Below are positions 32,885 to 41,372 of a stretch of 64,000 nt of DNA, in pieces (positions within the stretch are counted from its first letter, which is position 1; every line of letters begins with the position of its first letter). The DNA comes from Gaiellasilicea sp963707575 (GTDB lineage Bacteria > Actinomycetota > Thermoleophilia > Gaiellales > Gaiellaceae), in assembly GCA_963707575.1 (NCBI GenBank), contig OY970171.1, positions 1,984,001 to 2,048,000 on the forward strand. Direction: 5' to 3'. The position numbers and the translations under genes are program-made. The notes under the pieces are model-generated. The model had not been told where the DNA came from, made no database searches, and saw only the letters and a program-made list of their open reading frames with translations.

Positions 32885-33709
32885 ATGGCCGTGCTCGCAT
32901 TGCCGCAGCCGTACGACTTCGACGTCTCCACCGAGCGCTTCCGCGCCTTCGGCGTCGACCGCGCGAACCTCTGGCACGAGGGCGGCCTGCACCGCGTGGT
33001 CGACGGGCGGGAGGTACGAATCGAAGCGGCGCCGGGCGGGGTCGACGTCACGCCGTTCGACGCGCGCATCGAGGCCGAGGTCCGCCGCCTCCTCGGTGCG
33101 AGCTTCGACCTCGCCCCCTTCTACGCCTGGGCGGCCGACGAGCCCGTCCTCAGGCGCCTGACCGCGGCGCTACCGGGCTTCCGGCCGCCGCTCGCGCCCG
33201 ATCCGTTCGAGGCGCTCGTGACGTCGATCACGGCGCAGCAGGTCTCGCTCCATTCCGCCTTCGCGATCCGCAGCCGCTTCGTCGAGCGGTTCGGCGAGCC
33301 GGGCGCGCACGCCGTCGGCTTCCCAGCGCGCGAGCGCATCGCCGCCGCGACCGAGCAGGAGCTCGTCGCGCTCGGCTTCTCCGTGCGGAAGTCGGAGTAC
33401 GTGATCGGCCTCGCCCGCAGCGAGCTCGACCTCGAGGCGCTCGCGACGCTGCCCGACGATGAGGTGAAGGAGCGGCTGGTCGCGATCCGCGGGCTGGGCG
33501 AGTGGACGGCCGACTGGTATCTCGCCCGTCATCTCGGCCGGCCGCATGCCTGGCCCGCCGGTGACCTCGGTGTGCGCAAGGCGGTGGCGATTTTCTATGG
33601 TGACGGCGAGGACGTCCGCGCCATCGGAGCCCGCTTGCATCCCTTCCAGAACCTCTCCGTCCACTACCTCCTGACCGGCTTGCGGCTCGAGCCCCCGGTG
33701 GCCCCGTGA
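32885..33709 (+). CDS. alkA: DNA-3-methyladenine glycosylase, AlkA-type
   Basis: A 274-residue HhH-GPD glycosylase that removes alkylated purines from DNA. The helix-hairpin-helix is LVAIRGLGEWTADWYLA near residues 198-214, with catalytic Asp227 in WPAGDLGVRKAV. The middle region EALVTSITAQQVSLHSA is the usual conserved helix. The N-terminal ~90 residues form the AlkA_N-like beta domain. The next gene starts on a GTG four bases inside its end. Confidence 0.9.
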   Translation: MAVLALPQPYDFDVSTERFRAFGVDRANLWHEGGLHRVVDGREVRIEAAPGGVDVTPFDARIEAEVRRLLGASFDLAPFYAWAADEPVLRRLTAALPGFRPPLAPDPFEALVTSITAQQVSLHSAFAIRSRFVERFGEPGAHAVGFPARERIAAATEQELVALGFSVRKSEYVIGLARSELDLEALATLPDDEVKERLVAIRGLGEWTADWYLARHLGRPHAWPAGDLGVRKAVAIFYGDGEDVRAIGARLHPFQNLSVHYLLTGLRLEPPVAP

Positions 33710-34725
33710 ACGTGCGCGCCGCCACAGAGCAGGACCTCGCGGCGATCCAGGAGCTCTGGCGGGCGTTCGAGCAGGAGGTGCCGCCTCCGCCGCACGTCAC
33801 CGTCGATCACGAGCAGGAGCTGCGCGAGATCGAGCAGATCGTGCGCGACGAGCACGCGTTCGTGGCGCTCGACGAGCAGGGCGACCCGGTCGGGTTCGCG
33901 CTCGCACGACGGAAGACCCCTCGCCTCGGCTTCCTCAGCGACCTCTACGTCCAGCCGGATGCTCGCCGCAGCGGCAGCGCGCGGGCGCTCGTTCGCGGGG
34001 TCGCCGCGGCCTTCGCCGAGCAAGGAGTCGAGTTCGTCTCGCTCGAGGTCGGCGCGGCGAACGAGCGCGCGCGCTCGATCTACTCCCGCTGGGGCTTCCG
34101 CGAGGACCTGCTCGAGCTCGTCGTGCCCCTCGACACGCTCACGAGCCGGCTGCAAGACGATCACACGGGCCGCACGTTCGGCTCGGTGCACGTCCAGACC
34201 GACGACCAGGGCGGGCTGGAGCGTGCCGTGCGCCAGTTCGTGCCACGGCTCCCCGGGGGCTCCCGCGGCAGCATCGTCAGCGCGCCGCGCAACGGCTGGA
34301 TCGCGATCTACGACGACGTCTGCGAGCGCGACCCGCGCCAGCTCCGTCGGCTGGCCAAGGAGCTCGGCGACCGGACGGGTGGCGTCGTGCTCGCCCTCGG
34401 CGTCGAGCAGGGCGCGGTCGTGCGCTTCGTCCTCTTCGAGCGCGGCAGCGTCGTCGACGAGTACCTCTCGGTGCAGGAGCACTACGGTCCCCTGCCGCCC
34501 GGAGACGTGATTGCCCTCGCGGCGAATCCCCGTGTCGTCTCGCGGCTGACGGGTGCCGATCCGGCGGCCGTGCGCGCGGCCGCCGTGCACGCCGCGAGCC
34601 CCGAGGAGCTTCCGCCCGCGGAGGAGGTGCTCGCCGGGATCGCCGATGCGATCGGGATCGCCGGCGCCGACTACGGCTGGAGCGACGCGCCCGAGCTGCC
34701 GGGCGCGGTCAGGATCGAGCGGTGA
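33706..34725 (+). CDS. GNAT acetyltransferase fused to an unrecognised C-terminal domain
   Basis: A 339-residue two-part protein. Residues 1-150 are a GNAT N-acetyltransferase with acetyl-CoA loop LYVQPDARRSGSARALVRG near 84-102 and the motif B helix ANERARSIYSRWGFRED. Residues 165-339 form a second alpha/beta domain (SIVSAPRNGWIAIYDDVCER, GGVVLALGVEQGAVVRFVLF) that I do not recognise. The GTG start overlaps alkA, and its end overlaps the rhodanese gene, so the three are co-translated. Substrate unknown. Confidence 0.75.
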   Translation: MNVRAATEQDLAAIQELWRAFEQEVPPPPHVTVDHEQELREIEQIVRDEHAFVALDEQGDPVGFALARRKTPRLGFLSDLYVQPDARRSGSARALVRGVAAAFAEQGVEFVSLEVGAANERARSIYSRWGFREDLLELVVPLDTLTSRLQDDHTGRTFGSVHVQTDDQGGLERAVRQFVPRLPGGSRGSIVSAPRNGWIAIYDDVCERDPRQLRRLAKELGDRTGGVVLALGVEQGAVVRFVLFERGSVVDEYLSVQEHYGPLPPGDVIALAANPRVVSRLTGADPAAVRAAAVHAASPEELPPAEEVLAGIADAIGIAGADYGWSDAPELPGAVRIER

Positions 34726-35090
34726 CCGACATCGACCGGGACGAGCTCGTCAGGAGGCTCGGCGACGAGACACTGACCGTTCTGGACGTGCGCAACGAGG
34801 ACGAGTTCACGGGCGCGCTCGGCGCGCACTGCGATCCGCGCCAGGGCAGGATCGCGGGTGCCCGCCACCTCGATCTCCAGGAGCTGATGGAGCTCACGGC
34901 GCCGGAGATCGAGGAGCGGCTGGGGTTGCCGGCCGGCGCGGAGGTCGTGGCCTACTGCCACTCCGGCTCGCGCTCGGCGCTCGCCGTCCAGATCCTGCGC
35001 GCAGCCGGCTACGACGCCCGCAACTACGCAGGCTCGTGGCACGAGTGGTCGCGCGACGACTCGCTGCCGTTCGAGACCGGCCGCCTCTAG
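34722..35090 (+). CDS. rhodanese-like sulfurtransferase domain protein
   Basis: A 122-residue single-domain rhodanese. The active-site loop is YCHSGSRSA with Cys79, which can carry a persulfide. The N-terminal TVLDVRNEDEFTGALGAHCD is the typical first motif. It likely moves sulfane sulfur or detoxifies sulfide or cyanide. Its GTG overlaps the GNAT gene's stop. Neighbours give no clear pathway. Confidence 0.88.
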   Translation: MTDIDRDELVRRLGDETLTVLDVRNEDEFTGALGAHCDPRQGRIAGARHLDLQELMELTAPEIEERLGLPAGAEVVAYCHSGSRSALAVQILRAAGYDARNYAGSWHEWSRDDSLPFETGRL

Positions 35091-35152
35091 CCGACGCCGC
35101 TCCGGCCCTGCGGGAGGCGCCTCGGTCGCCACCCGCAGACACTAACGACCGG

Positions 35153-35821
35153 TCAGCTCGACTCGAGGAAGAGGCGGCAGAGCGAGCGGCCGAGGACGTT
35201 CCACGCTCCGATCCGCTCGCGAGTCGCTTCCCGCAGGGCTTCGGCGTCGTCCACGTCGGCGGGATCCTCGGCCAGCCAGCGGCCCACCTGCGTCTCCGTC
35301 ACCTCGGCATGGAACTGGATCCCGATCGCGTTGCCGAGGCGGAACGCCTGCGTGCAGGTGTCGCTGCGCGCCAGCTCGACCGCGCCGTGCGGCAGGTCGT
35401 AGGTGTAGTGGTGCCACTGGAAGGCCTCGAAGCGGCCGGGTGCCGCCGAGAGCACGGGGTCGGAGCCCGCCGCCTCCGTCAGCTCGACGGGGAGCCACCC
35501 GACTTCAGACTCGGGCGCGGGACGGACTGCGGCGCCTGCCGCCTTCGCGAGCAGCTGCGCGCCGAGGCAGATGCCGAACACGGGGGTCTCGCGCTCGAGC
35601 GCCTCGACGAGGAAACGGTGCTCGGCGAGGAGCCACGGATGCTGCTCGTCCTGGTCGGGGTGCATCGCCCCGCCGAAGACGAGGATCGCGTCGGCGTCGT
35701 GCGAAGGCCTGCCGCCGGAGGCGACGTGGCACTCGTGCAGCTCGTGCCCGCCGGCCGCCACCTCGGCTCCGAACACGCCCGGCCCCACGCTCGGGCCGTG
35801 CGTGAGGGCGAGCACCTTCAC
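35153..35821 (-). CDS. class I glutamine amidotransferase-like protein
   Basis: A 222-residue GATase-1 domain. The nucleophile is in FGICLGAQLLA; the His and Glu partners lie near QFHAEVTETQ. It resembles stand-alone amidotransferases of the GuaA-like group acting on peptides or gamma-glutamyl compounds. The GTG start (VKVLALTHGPSVGPGVFGAE) has GGAG upstream. It is divergent from murI and convergent with the rhodanese gene. Its substrate is unknown. Confidence 0.82.
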   Translation of the reverse strand: MKVLALTHGPSVGPGVFGAEVAAGGHELHECHVASGGRPSHDADAILVFGGAMHPDQDEQHPWLLAEHRFLVEALERETPVFGICLGAQLLAKAAGAAVRPAPESEVGWLPVELTEAAGSDPVLSAAPGRFEAFQWHHYTYDLPHGAVELARSDTCTQAFRLGNAIGIQFHAEVTETQVGRWLAEDPADVDDAEALREATRERIGAWNVLGRSLCRLFLESS

Positions 35822-35845
35822 GACCGCATCTCCACTGGCCGACCT

Positions 35846-35851
35846 TACAAT
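35846..35851 (+). promoter_or_regulatory. -10 element for leaderless murI
   Basis: TACAAT, six bases before the ATG at 35858. Confidence 0.5.
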
Positions 35852-35857
35852 CGCCCG

Positions 35858-36679
35858 ATGGACTCTCGGCCCATCGGCGTCTTCGACTCGGGTGCGGGTG
35901 GGCTGACCGTCCTGCACGAGTGCCTCGTCACGCTTCCGCACGAGGACTTCGTCTACCTCGGCGATGGTGCGCGGCTGCCCTACGGACCGCGTCCGGTCGA
36001 GGACGTGCGGCGCTTCGCGCGCGAGATCGGTGCCTACCTCGAGGCACAGGACGTGAAGCTGATCGTGGTCGCGTGTAACTCTGCGACGGCCGCTGCGCTG
36101 CCCGAGCTCCAGACCGAGCTGCGCGTGCCCGTCGTCGGCGTGATCACGCCGGAGGCGCATGCTGCCGTGCAGGCCACCCGCAACCGACGCATCGGCCTGC
36201 TCGCGACGCAGGCGACGGTGAGCACGGGACGCTACTCCGAGCTCGTGCACGCACTCGACGCGGGCGCCGCGGTGTTCCCCGTCGCGTGTCCGCTGCTCGT
36301 GCCGCTGATCGAAGGCGACGACCCGTTCGGCGAGGGCACGGCGGCGGCGGTGCGCGAGTACGCGGCGCCGTTGAAGGAAGCCGGCGTGGACACGGTCATT
36401 CTCGGCTGCACGCACTATCCGTTGATCCGGCCGATCCTGCAGCGCGTCTTCGGCCGCGACGTCACGCTCGTCTTCTCCGCCGAGGAGACGGCGCGCGAGG
36501 TGGCGGAGACGCTGGCGCGGAAGCGGATCGAGAACGATGCGGCCCGCGAGGGCGGCTACCGCTTCCTCACGACGGGCGACCCGGGTGCCTTCCGCGAGAT
36601 GGGACGGCGCTTCCTGCAGCTCCCGATCGACGAGGTCGGGCACGTGGAGCTCGCCGCGCTCCAGGCGGCTGCTGCATGA
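35858..36679 (+). CDS. murI: glutamate racemase
   Basis: A 273-residue cofactor-independent racemase making D-glutamate for peptidoglycan. The two catalytic Cys are C73 (VACNSATAAAL) and C184 (LGCTHYPL). The start IGVFDSGAGGLTVL is diagnostic. Its stop overlaps the rph start (ATGA), and the run continues through MgtC-like and rdgB genes. Confidence 0.96.
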   Translation: MDSRPIGVFDSGAGGLTVLHECLVTLPHEDFVYLGDGARLPYGPRPVEDVRRFAREIGAYLEAQDVKLIVVACNSATAAALPELQTELRVPVVGVITPEAHAAVQATRNRRIGLLATQATVSTGRYSELVHALDAGAAVFPVACPLLVPLIEGDDPFGEGTAAAVREYAAPLKEAGVDTVILGCTHYPLIRPILQRVFGRDVTLVFSAEETAREVAETLARKRIENDAAREGGYRFLTTGDPGAFREMGRRFLQLPIDEVGHVELAALQAAAA

Positions 36680-37392
36680 CGAGAAGCGATGGGCGTCAGC
36701 GGGACGACCACCTGCGCAAGCTCGACCTCGTGCCCGACTTCATCGAGCAGGCGCACGGCTCGGTGCTCTTCTCACAGGGCAAGACGCGCGTCCTCTGCAC
36801 GGCGATGGTCGAGGAGCGGGTGCCGCGCTGGCTGCACCGGTCCGGCCGCGGCTGGATGACCGCGGAGTACTCCCTGCTGCCCGCGTCGACCGGCGACCGG
36901 GTCGAGCGCGAGGCGTCGCGGGGAAAGCAGGGCGGGCGCACGATCGAGATCCAGCGCCTGATCGGGCGCGCGCTCAGGTCCGTGTGCGACTTCCAGGCGC
37001 TCGGCGAGCGCACGCTCTGGCTCGACTGCGACGTGCTGCAGGCCGACGGCGGCACGCGCTGCGCGGCGATCTCCGGCGCCTACGTCGCCGCGCGCCGCGC
37101 GCTCGACCACATGGGTCTCTCGAAGGCGCTGACCGGCCCGGTGGCGGCCGTCTCCGTCGGGATCGTGGAGGGCCGCGCGCTGCTCGACCTCGACTACGCC
37201 GAGGACTCGAACGCCGAGACGGACATGAACGTCGTCATGACGGGCGACGGACGCCTCGTCGAGGTGCAGGCGACCGCGGAGCGCGAGCCCTTCTCGCGCG
37301 AGCTCCTCGACGAGCTGCTCGACCTCGCGGCCGGCGGGATCGAGAAGATCGCCGCGGCGCAGGAGCTGGCGGCGACGGCGGCTCGTGCCTGA
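36676..37392 (+). CDS. rph: ribonuclease PH
   Basis: A 238-residue phosphorolytic 3'-5' exoribonuclease that trims tRNA precursors. Conserved parts are GSVLFSQGKTRVLCTAMVEE, RGWMTAEYSLLPAST, and the later VAAVSVGIVEGRALLDLDYA with EDSNAETDMNVVMTG. The usual N-terminal R-x2-GR-x4-LR pattern is slightly altered (RSDGRQRDDHLRK). It overlaps murI upstream and the MgtC-like gene downstream. Confidence 0.94.
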   Translation: MTRSDGRQRDDHLRKLDLVPDFIEQAHGSVLFSQGKTRVLCTAMVEERVPRWLHRSGRGWMTAEYSLLPASTGDRVEREASRGKQGGRTIEIQRLIGRALRSVCDFQALGERTLWLDCDVLQADGGTRCAAISGAYVAARRALDHMGLSKALTGPVAAVSVGIVEGRALLDLDYAEDSNAETDMNVVMTGDGRLVEVQATAEREPFSRELLDELLDLAAGGIEKIAAAQELAATAARA

Positions 37393-38059
37393 GCTCGAGA
37401 CCTGGGACGCCCTGCTGCGCCTCGTCGTCGCCGCAGGGCTCGGCGGAGCGATCGGGCTGGAGCGGGAGCTGCGCGACCACGAGGCCGGCTTTCGCACGCA
37501 CCTGCTCGTCGCGCTCGGCGCCTGCGTCTTCACGCTGGTCTCCGCGTACGCCTGGACGGACTGGACGTTCTCGACGCGCGACGGCATCGTCTTCGACCCG
37601 ACGCGCATCGCCGCGCAGATCGTCACCGGCATCGGCTTCCTCGGCGCGGGCGCGATCATCGTGCGCGGCATCAATGTCCGTGGCCTCACCACGGCCGCGA
37701 CGCTCTGGGTCGTCGCGGCGATCGGGATGGCCGCCGGCACCGGCTACTACGCCGTCGCGGTCGGGGCGACCGCGCTCGTGCTCGTCTCGCTCGGCCCGCT
37801 GAAGATCGTCAGCGCGCGGATGCTCTCGCGCGTGCGGCCGGAGGAGGCAGAGCTCGCGATCAATCTCGCTCCGGGCGGAGCGGGCGCGAAGGTGCTCGAG
37901 CGGATCGAGGAGGTCGGCGGTGTGATCACCTCGGTCGAGTTCGGCGACGAGCGGACGATGGACGTGGTGCTGCGGGCATCGCGCCGCGCCGAGTCGGCAC
38001 GCGTCGCCGAGGAGGTCTCGCAGCTGGACGACGTCGAGCGGGTGCAGTGGCGCCCCTGA
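37385..38059 (+). CDS. MgtC/SapB family membrane protein
   Basis: A 224-residue protein. Residues 1-140 hold four to five helices with the MgtC signature GLGGAIGLERELRDHEAGFR and QIVTGIGFLGAGAIIVRGIN followed by GLTTAATLWVVAAIGMAAG. The C-terminal ~80 residues are an ACT-like cytosolic domain (VLERIEEVGGVITSVEF). Such proteins influence Mg2+ homeostasis or ATP synthase in pathogens; here the role is unknown. Eight bases overlap with rph. Confidence 0.87.
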   Translation: MPELETWDALLRLVVAAGLGGAIGLERELRDHEAGFRTHLLVALGACVFTLVSAYAWTDWTFSTRDGIVFDPTRIAAQIVTGIGFLGAGAIIVRGINVRGLTTAATLWVVAAIGMAAGTGYYAVAVGATALVLVSLGPLKIVSARMLSRVRPEEAELAINLAPGGAGAKVLERIEEVGGVITSVEFGDERTMDVVLRASRRAESARVAEEVSQLDDVERVQWRP

Positions 38060-38607
38060 GAGCGCGTCTCTGCTCCCGCAACCTGTCCAAGCTGAGGGAG
38101 TTCCGGGCGTCGCTGCCCGGCTGGGAGCTCGAGCTGCTGGACGTGGAGACGTATCCGCCGGAGGACGGCGCTTCCTACTACGAGAACGCCCGCGGCAAGG
38201 TCGAGTTCGGCCGCTCGGTCGACCCCGGTGCCTGGCTGCTCGCCGACGACTCCGGCATCGAGGTGGCCGCTCTCGGCGGTGCGCCCGGAGTGGCGAGCGC
38301 GCGCTGGGCCGACGACGGCGTGGCCCGCCTGCTCGACGAGCTCGAGGCGGTAGAGGACCGCCGTGCGCGCTACGTGTGCGAGCTCGTCGCGCTCGCACCC
38401 GACGGCCGCGAGCTGCGCGGGAGCGGCGTGCTCGAAGGGACGATCACGGCCGAGCGGCGCGGCTCGGAGGGGTTCGGCTACGACCCCGTCTTCGTCCCGG
38501 CGGGCGAGCGGAGGACGGTGGCCGAGCTCGGCGACGACTGGAAGGCGCGGAACTCGCACCGCGCGCGTGCGGCGGCGGCGCTCAGCGCCGCGGCCGCCGC
38601 CGGCTGA
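38047..38607 (+). CDS. rdgB: non-canonical purine NTP pyrophosphatase (HAM1/RdgB)
   Basis: A 186-residue house-cleaning enzyme that hydrolyses dITP, ITP and XTP to monophosphates. Conserved motifs are SRNLSKLREF (substrate loop), ENARGKVEFG, LADDSGIEVAALGGAPGVAS and GFGYDPVFVP. The usual T-x-N-x-G-K head is changed to S-R-N-L-S-K. The GTG lies 13 bases inside the MgtC-like gene. RNase PH and RdgB are often linked, which supports the call. Confidence 0.92.
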   Translation: MAPLRARLCSRNLSKLREFRASLPGWELELLDVETYPPEDGASYYENARGKVEFGRSVDPGAWLLADDSGIEVAALGGAPGVASARWADDGVARLLDELEAVEDRRARYVCELVALAPDGRELRGSGVLEGTITAERRGSEGFGYDPVFVPAGERRTVAELGDDWKARNSHRARAAAALSAAAAAG

Positions 38608-38914
38608 CGAGCAGCACGACACCGGTCACCGCGACCAGTCCGAACGCGGTCTTGTAGCCGACCTCCCGGGCCTCCCAGCGGTGCTGGATCCGGCCGGAGT
38701 CGGGACCGCCGCAACGCACGCCGCGGTGGTCGCAGAACCACTCCGACTCCTGCGCCGCGTTCCCCATCGCCTGCTTGTGCGCGTGGTCGAGTTCGGCGAC
38801 GACAGCGATCAGCGCGAGCGCGGCGAGGGTGGCGAGGAGGAACGCGAGCCGGCGTCGGGCGTGCGGACGCGCCCGCACGCGGGCGTGCAACACCCGATCA
38901 GCGATCCCCGTCAA
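38582..38914 (-). CDS. small membrane protein (110 aa)
   Basis: A protein with two hydrophobic helices (RRRLAFLLATLAALALIAVV and KTAFGLVAVTGVVLLVSRRR) flanking a loop of about 45 residues with two Cys (EWFCDHRGVRCGG) that could form a disulfide outside the cell. I chose the TTG at 38914 because GAGGAA precedes it; a start further upstream is possible. Function unknown. Its 3' end overlaps rdgB by 26 bases. Confidence 0.5.
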   Translation of the reverse strand: MTGIADRVLHARVRARPHARRRLAFLLATLAALALIAVVAELDHAHKQAMGNAAQESEWFCDHRGVRCGGPDSGRIQHRWEAREVGYKTAFGLVAVTGVVLLVSRRRPRR

Positions 38915-38969
38915 GCCGCAGTTCCTCGCTCGCAGGGTGCCACCGGGCGGCCCTGCGCACAACCACCCG

Positions 38970-39788
38970 TCAGGCCAGGCCGGCCACCTCGTCGCCGTCG
39001 CGCTCGCGCGCGAGCCACCAGTTCACCTCGGCGCCGAAGACGATCACGTTCGCCATCACGTAGATCCAGACGAGCAGGAGCGCCGTGGTGCCGAGGGCCT
39101 GCACCGCCAGCACCTCGCGCGAGAAGCGGACGAAGAGCGGCAGCACCTGGAAGGTGAGCTGCATCAGCACGGCTCCGAGTGCCGCGCCCGGCCAGACCGC
39201 GCGGAAGCTCAGATTCGCGTTCGTCAGCCGCTCGTAGGCGACGACGAGGAAGATGAACACGGCCGAGGTCGAGATCAGCATCGAGAGCGCATACGCCACG
39301 ACGCCGTTCGAGATGACGTCGGGCGCGAAGCGGCGCAGCAGGTCGAAGCCGATCGAGCCGAGGACGAGCGCCGCCGAGAGGGCGATGATCGAGCCGGCCA
39401 TGAACAGGGTCGCGAGCCCCTTGCCGTGCAGAAAGGAGCGGTTCGGGCGGCCGTAGACGATGTTGAAGGCGGACTCGAGCACGCTGAAGAGCGACAGCGA
39501 CGTCCAGAGCAGGAAGGCCAGCCCGATCAGCCCGAGCGTGGTCGCGTTCGAGGTGATCGCCTCGACGACGCGCACGATGTCCTCGATCGAGCTCGAGGGG
39601 AAGAGCCGCCGCAGCTCCTCGACCAGGTAGCTCGACTCCTCGGCACGCCCCGTGTACCCGAGCAGGGCGAGCGCGAGGAAGATCAGCGAGACGGACGAGA
39701 GCAGGCCGAAGTACGCGATCATCGCCGCCAGGTGCGGCCCGCGGTCGGCGAAGAACTTCGCGAGCGGCTCGGCGAATGGCCTGCGCAT
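38970..39788 (-). CDS. YihY/BrkB family inner-membrane protein
   Basis: A 272-residue protein with six hydrophobic segments and the YihY/BrkB pattern: RGPHLAAMIAYFGLLSSVSL near the start, FLLWTSLSLFSVLESAFNIV in the middle and FGAEVNWWLARERDG at the end. The family was once called ribonuclease BN but is a membrane protein of uncertain, transport-like role. CATACT ends eight bases before the ATG. It is divergent from the roadblock gene. Confidence 0.88.
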   Translation of the reverse strand: MRRPFAEPLAKFFADRGPHLAAMIAYFGLLSSVSLIFLALALLGYTGRAEESSYLVEELRRLFPSSSIEDIVRVVEAITSNATTLGLIGLAFLLWTSLSLFSVLESAFNIVYGRPNRSFLHGKGLATLFMAGSIIALSAALVLGSIGFDLLRRFAPDVISNGVVAYALSMLISTSAVFIFLVVAYERLTNANLSFRAVWPGAALGAVLMQLTFQVLPLFVRFSREVLAVQALGTTALLLVWIYVMANVIVFGAEVNWWLARERDGDEVAGLA

Positions 39789-39822
39789 CAGCGCGCAGTA
39801 TGAGTGGCGCTCCGGAGGCTGT

Positions 39823-39828
39823 TAGGCT
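39823..39828 (+). promoter_or_regulatory. -10 element for leaderless roadblock gene
   Basis: TAGGCT, seven bases before the GTG at 39836. Confidence 0.45.
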
Positions 39829-39835
39829 CGCCGGC

Positions 39836-40231
39836 GTGGAGGCCGACGCCGCGCTCGCCGACCTGACCGAGATCTCGTCGCAGATCGAGACGGCGGCGGT
39901 GTTCGGGACCGACGGCTCCCTGCTCGCCTCGACGTTCGCCGACGAGCCGTCCGCAGAGCGTCTCGTGACGACCGCGCGTGAGCTGCTCGAGGCGGCCGCG
40001 GCCTCACCGGGCGGAGACGGGCGCACGCTCACCCAGCTCGAGATCGCCGTGCGCGAGGGCAGCGTCTTCGTCGTGCGGGAGGGCGAGCTGGCGATCGCGG
40101 CGACCACCGCGGCCGCCCCGACGGCCGGGCTCGTCCTCTACGACCTGCGCACGTGCCTGCGCTCGCTCGCCCCGCCGGCGGCCGAGAGCCCGGCGCCGCG
40201 GCGCCGCACGAAGAAGACCGCCGATGCGTAG
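39836..40231 (+). CDS. roadblock/LC7 domain protein
   Basis: A 131-residue protein with a roadblock/LC7 fold: ADLTEISSQIETAAVFGTDG, then VREGSVFVVREGELAIAATT and GLVLYDLRTCLRSLA. Such domains bind small GTPases of the MglA type or bacterial signalling partners; no GTPase gene is nearby. The tail ESPAPRRRTKKTADA is basic and disordered. The GTG at 39836 is preferred over an ATG twelve codons upstream because of the -10 distance. The next small gene overlaps by eight bases. Confidence 0.78.
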   Translation: MEADAALADLTEISSQIETAAVFGTDGSLLASTFADEPSAERLVTTARELLEAAAASPGGDGRTLTQLEIAVREGSVFVVREGELAIAATTAAAPTAGLVLYDLRTCLRSLAPPAAESPAPRRRTKKTADA

Positions 40232-40403
40232 GCTCCTCGCGCTCGTCCTCCTCGTCGGCGGGCCGCTGCTCCTGCACTTCCGCCGTCGCGACGCCGCCCG
40301 CGAGCGCGTCAGCCTCTATTACGACGACGGCTCGATGGTGACGCTCGAGCGCGGCGCACCCGGCAGCGAGCGCCTGCTCCAGCTCGCGCGCGCGGCTCTC
40401 TGA
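40224..40403 (+). CDS. small membrane-anchored protein (59 aa)
   Basis: A 59-residue protein. One hydrophobic N-terminal helix (MRRLLALVLLVGGPLLLHF) is followed by a charged, mostly beta segment (RVSLYYDDGSMVTLERGAPG). It may be anchored or exported. Its ATG lies within the roadblock gene's end and pyrE begins three bases after its stop, so it is in a coupled run. No family is recognised. Confidence 0.6.
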   Translation: MRRLLALVLLVGGPLLLHFRRRDAARERVSLYYDDGSMVTLERGAPGSERLLQLARAAL

Positions 40404-40405
40404 TC

Positions 40406-40957
40406 GTGGACGCCCTGGGCGAGCAGCTGCGCGAGCACGCGCTGCTGGAGGGCGACTTCCTGCTCCGCTCCGGCCGGCGCTCCCGCTGGTACCTGGACAA
40501 GTACCGCTTCGAGACGAAGCCCGAGCTCCTCGGCCCGCTGGGCGAACGGCTCGCCGCCGCGGTGCGCGAATTCGAGCCGGCCGCCGCGCGGCTCGCCGGG
40601 CCGGCTCTCGGCGCGGTCGCGCTCGCCGCGGCGGCGTCGCTCTCGGGCGGGCTCCCCTTCGTGATCGTGCGCGGGGAGGCGAAGGAGTACGGCACCGCCA
40701 ACCGCATCGAGGGGCCGTTCGAGCCGGGCGAGCTCGTCTGCCTGATCGAGGACGTCGTCACCTCCGGAGGTGCGCTTCTCGAGGCGGTCGGCGCGCTCCG
40801 TGAGGCCGGTCTCGAGGTCCGAAATGCGGTCTGCGTGGTCGATCGCGAGGAGGGTGGGTCGGACGCTCTCGCCCGTCTCGGCGTGCGTCTGCGGCCGCTC
40901 TATCGGGGAGGAGAACTCCTACCTGGTGGTAAAAGTGCCGCAAACCCGCATCGTTGA
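40406..40957 (+). CDS. pyrE: orotate phosphoribosyltransferase
   Basis: A 183-residue type I phosphoribosyltransferase that joins orotate to PRPP to make OMP. The PRPP motif is LVCLIEDVVTSGGALLEAV near residues 110-128. The N-terminal GDFLLRSGRRSRWYLDKYRF is typical. The short length and early C-terminus match the actinobacterial/cyanobacterial form. pyrF is 2.2 kb downstream, so pyrimidine genes are near but not adjacent. Its stop overlaps the -35 of the HU promoter. Confidence 0.92.
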   Translation: MDALGEQLREHALLEGDFLLRSGRRSRWYLDKYRFETKPELLGPLGERLAAAVREFEPAAARLAGPALGAVALAAAASLSGGLPFVIVRGEAKEYGTANRIEGPFEPGELVCLIEDVVTSGGALLEAVGALREAGLEVRNAVCVVDREEGGSDALARLGVRLRPLYRGGELLPGGKSAANPHR

Positions 40958-40982
40958 GCCAATCCGACGACCCTGTTAGGGT
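40954..40982 (+). promoter_or_regulatory. sigma-70-type promoter of the HU gene
   Basis: TTGAGC (40954-40959) and TAGGGT (40977-40982) with a 17-base spacer. Transcription should start near 40989, giving a leader of about 36 bases with a GAGGAGG Shine-Dalgarno. It is one of few genes here with a visible -35. Confidence 0.65.
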
Positions 40983-41024
40983 CCTCGCGGGTTTCCGACC
41001 ATCCCATGACGAGGAGGAGTGCAA

Positions 41025-41306
41025 GTGACGAAGCAGGAATTCGTTGACGCCGTCGCATCGAAGAGCAGTCTGTCGAGGCGCGACGCAGGCGCAGCCGTGG
41101 ACGCGTTCCTCGACTGCGTGACCGACGCACTCAAGGCCCGGGACACGATCACGTTCACCGGGTTCGGCAAGTTCACGACTGCCGATCGCGCCGCACGCGA
41201 GGGTGTCAACCCGCGCAATCCGAGCGAGAAGGTGCATATCCCGGCGGCGACCGTGCCGAAGTTCTCGGCCGGCAGCCAGCTCAAGGCGGCCGTGAAGGGC
41301 GGTTAG
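41025..41306 (+). CDS. hup: HU-family DNA-binding protein
   Basis: A 93-residue nucleoid protein without the long Lys/Ala tail of mycobacterial HupB. Motifs are VTKQEFVDAVASKSSLSRRD, DTITFTGFGKFTTADRAARE, and the DNA-binding arm GVNPRNPSEKVHIPAATVPK. It binds and bends DNA as a dimer. GAGGAGG lies seven bases before the GTG at 41025, which excludes the GTG at 41019. A strong terminator follows. Confidence 0.95.
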   Translation: MTKQEFVDAVASKSSLSRRDAGAAVDAFLDCVTDALKARDTITFTGFGKFTTADRAAREGVNPRNPSEKVHIPAATVPKFSAGSQLKAAVKGG

Positions 41307-41328
41307 CCCACCGCTCCTCCGAGGACTC

Positions 41329-41368
41329 GAGGGCCGCGACGTCGGGTGACGCTCGCGGCCCTCCTTTT
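41329..41368 (+). terminator. Rho-independent terminator after HU
   Basis: An 11-bp stem, GAGGGCCGCGA with TCGCGGCCCTC, a 13-base loop, then CTTTT. It is the clearest intrinsic terminator in the window. The next promoter's -35 begins five bases later. Confidence 0.8.
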
Positions 41369-41372
41369 GCGC

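Noticed and set aside
28198..33069. A 1623-codon open frame on the minus strand
   Set aside because: It runs antisense to CDF, FAH, hmgA, HAD and other clear genes; its translation is low-complexity Arg/Ala/Leu typical of antisense frames in high-GC DNA.
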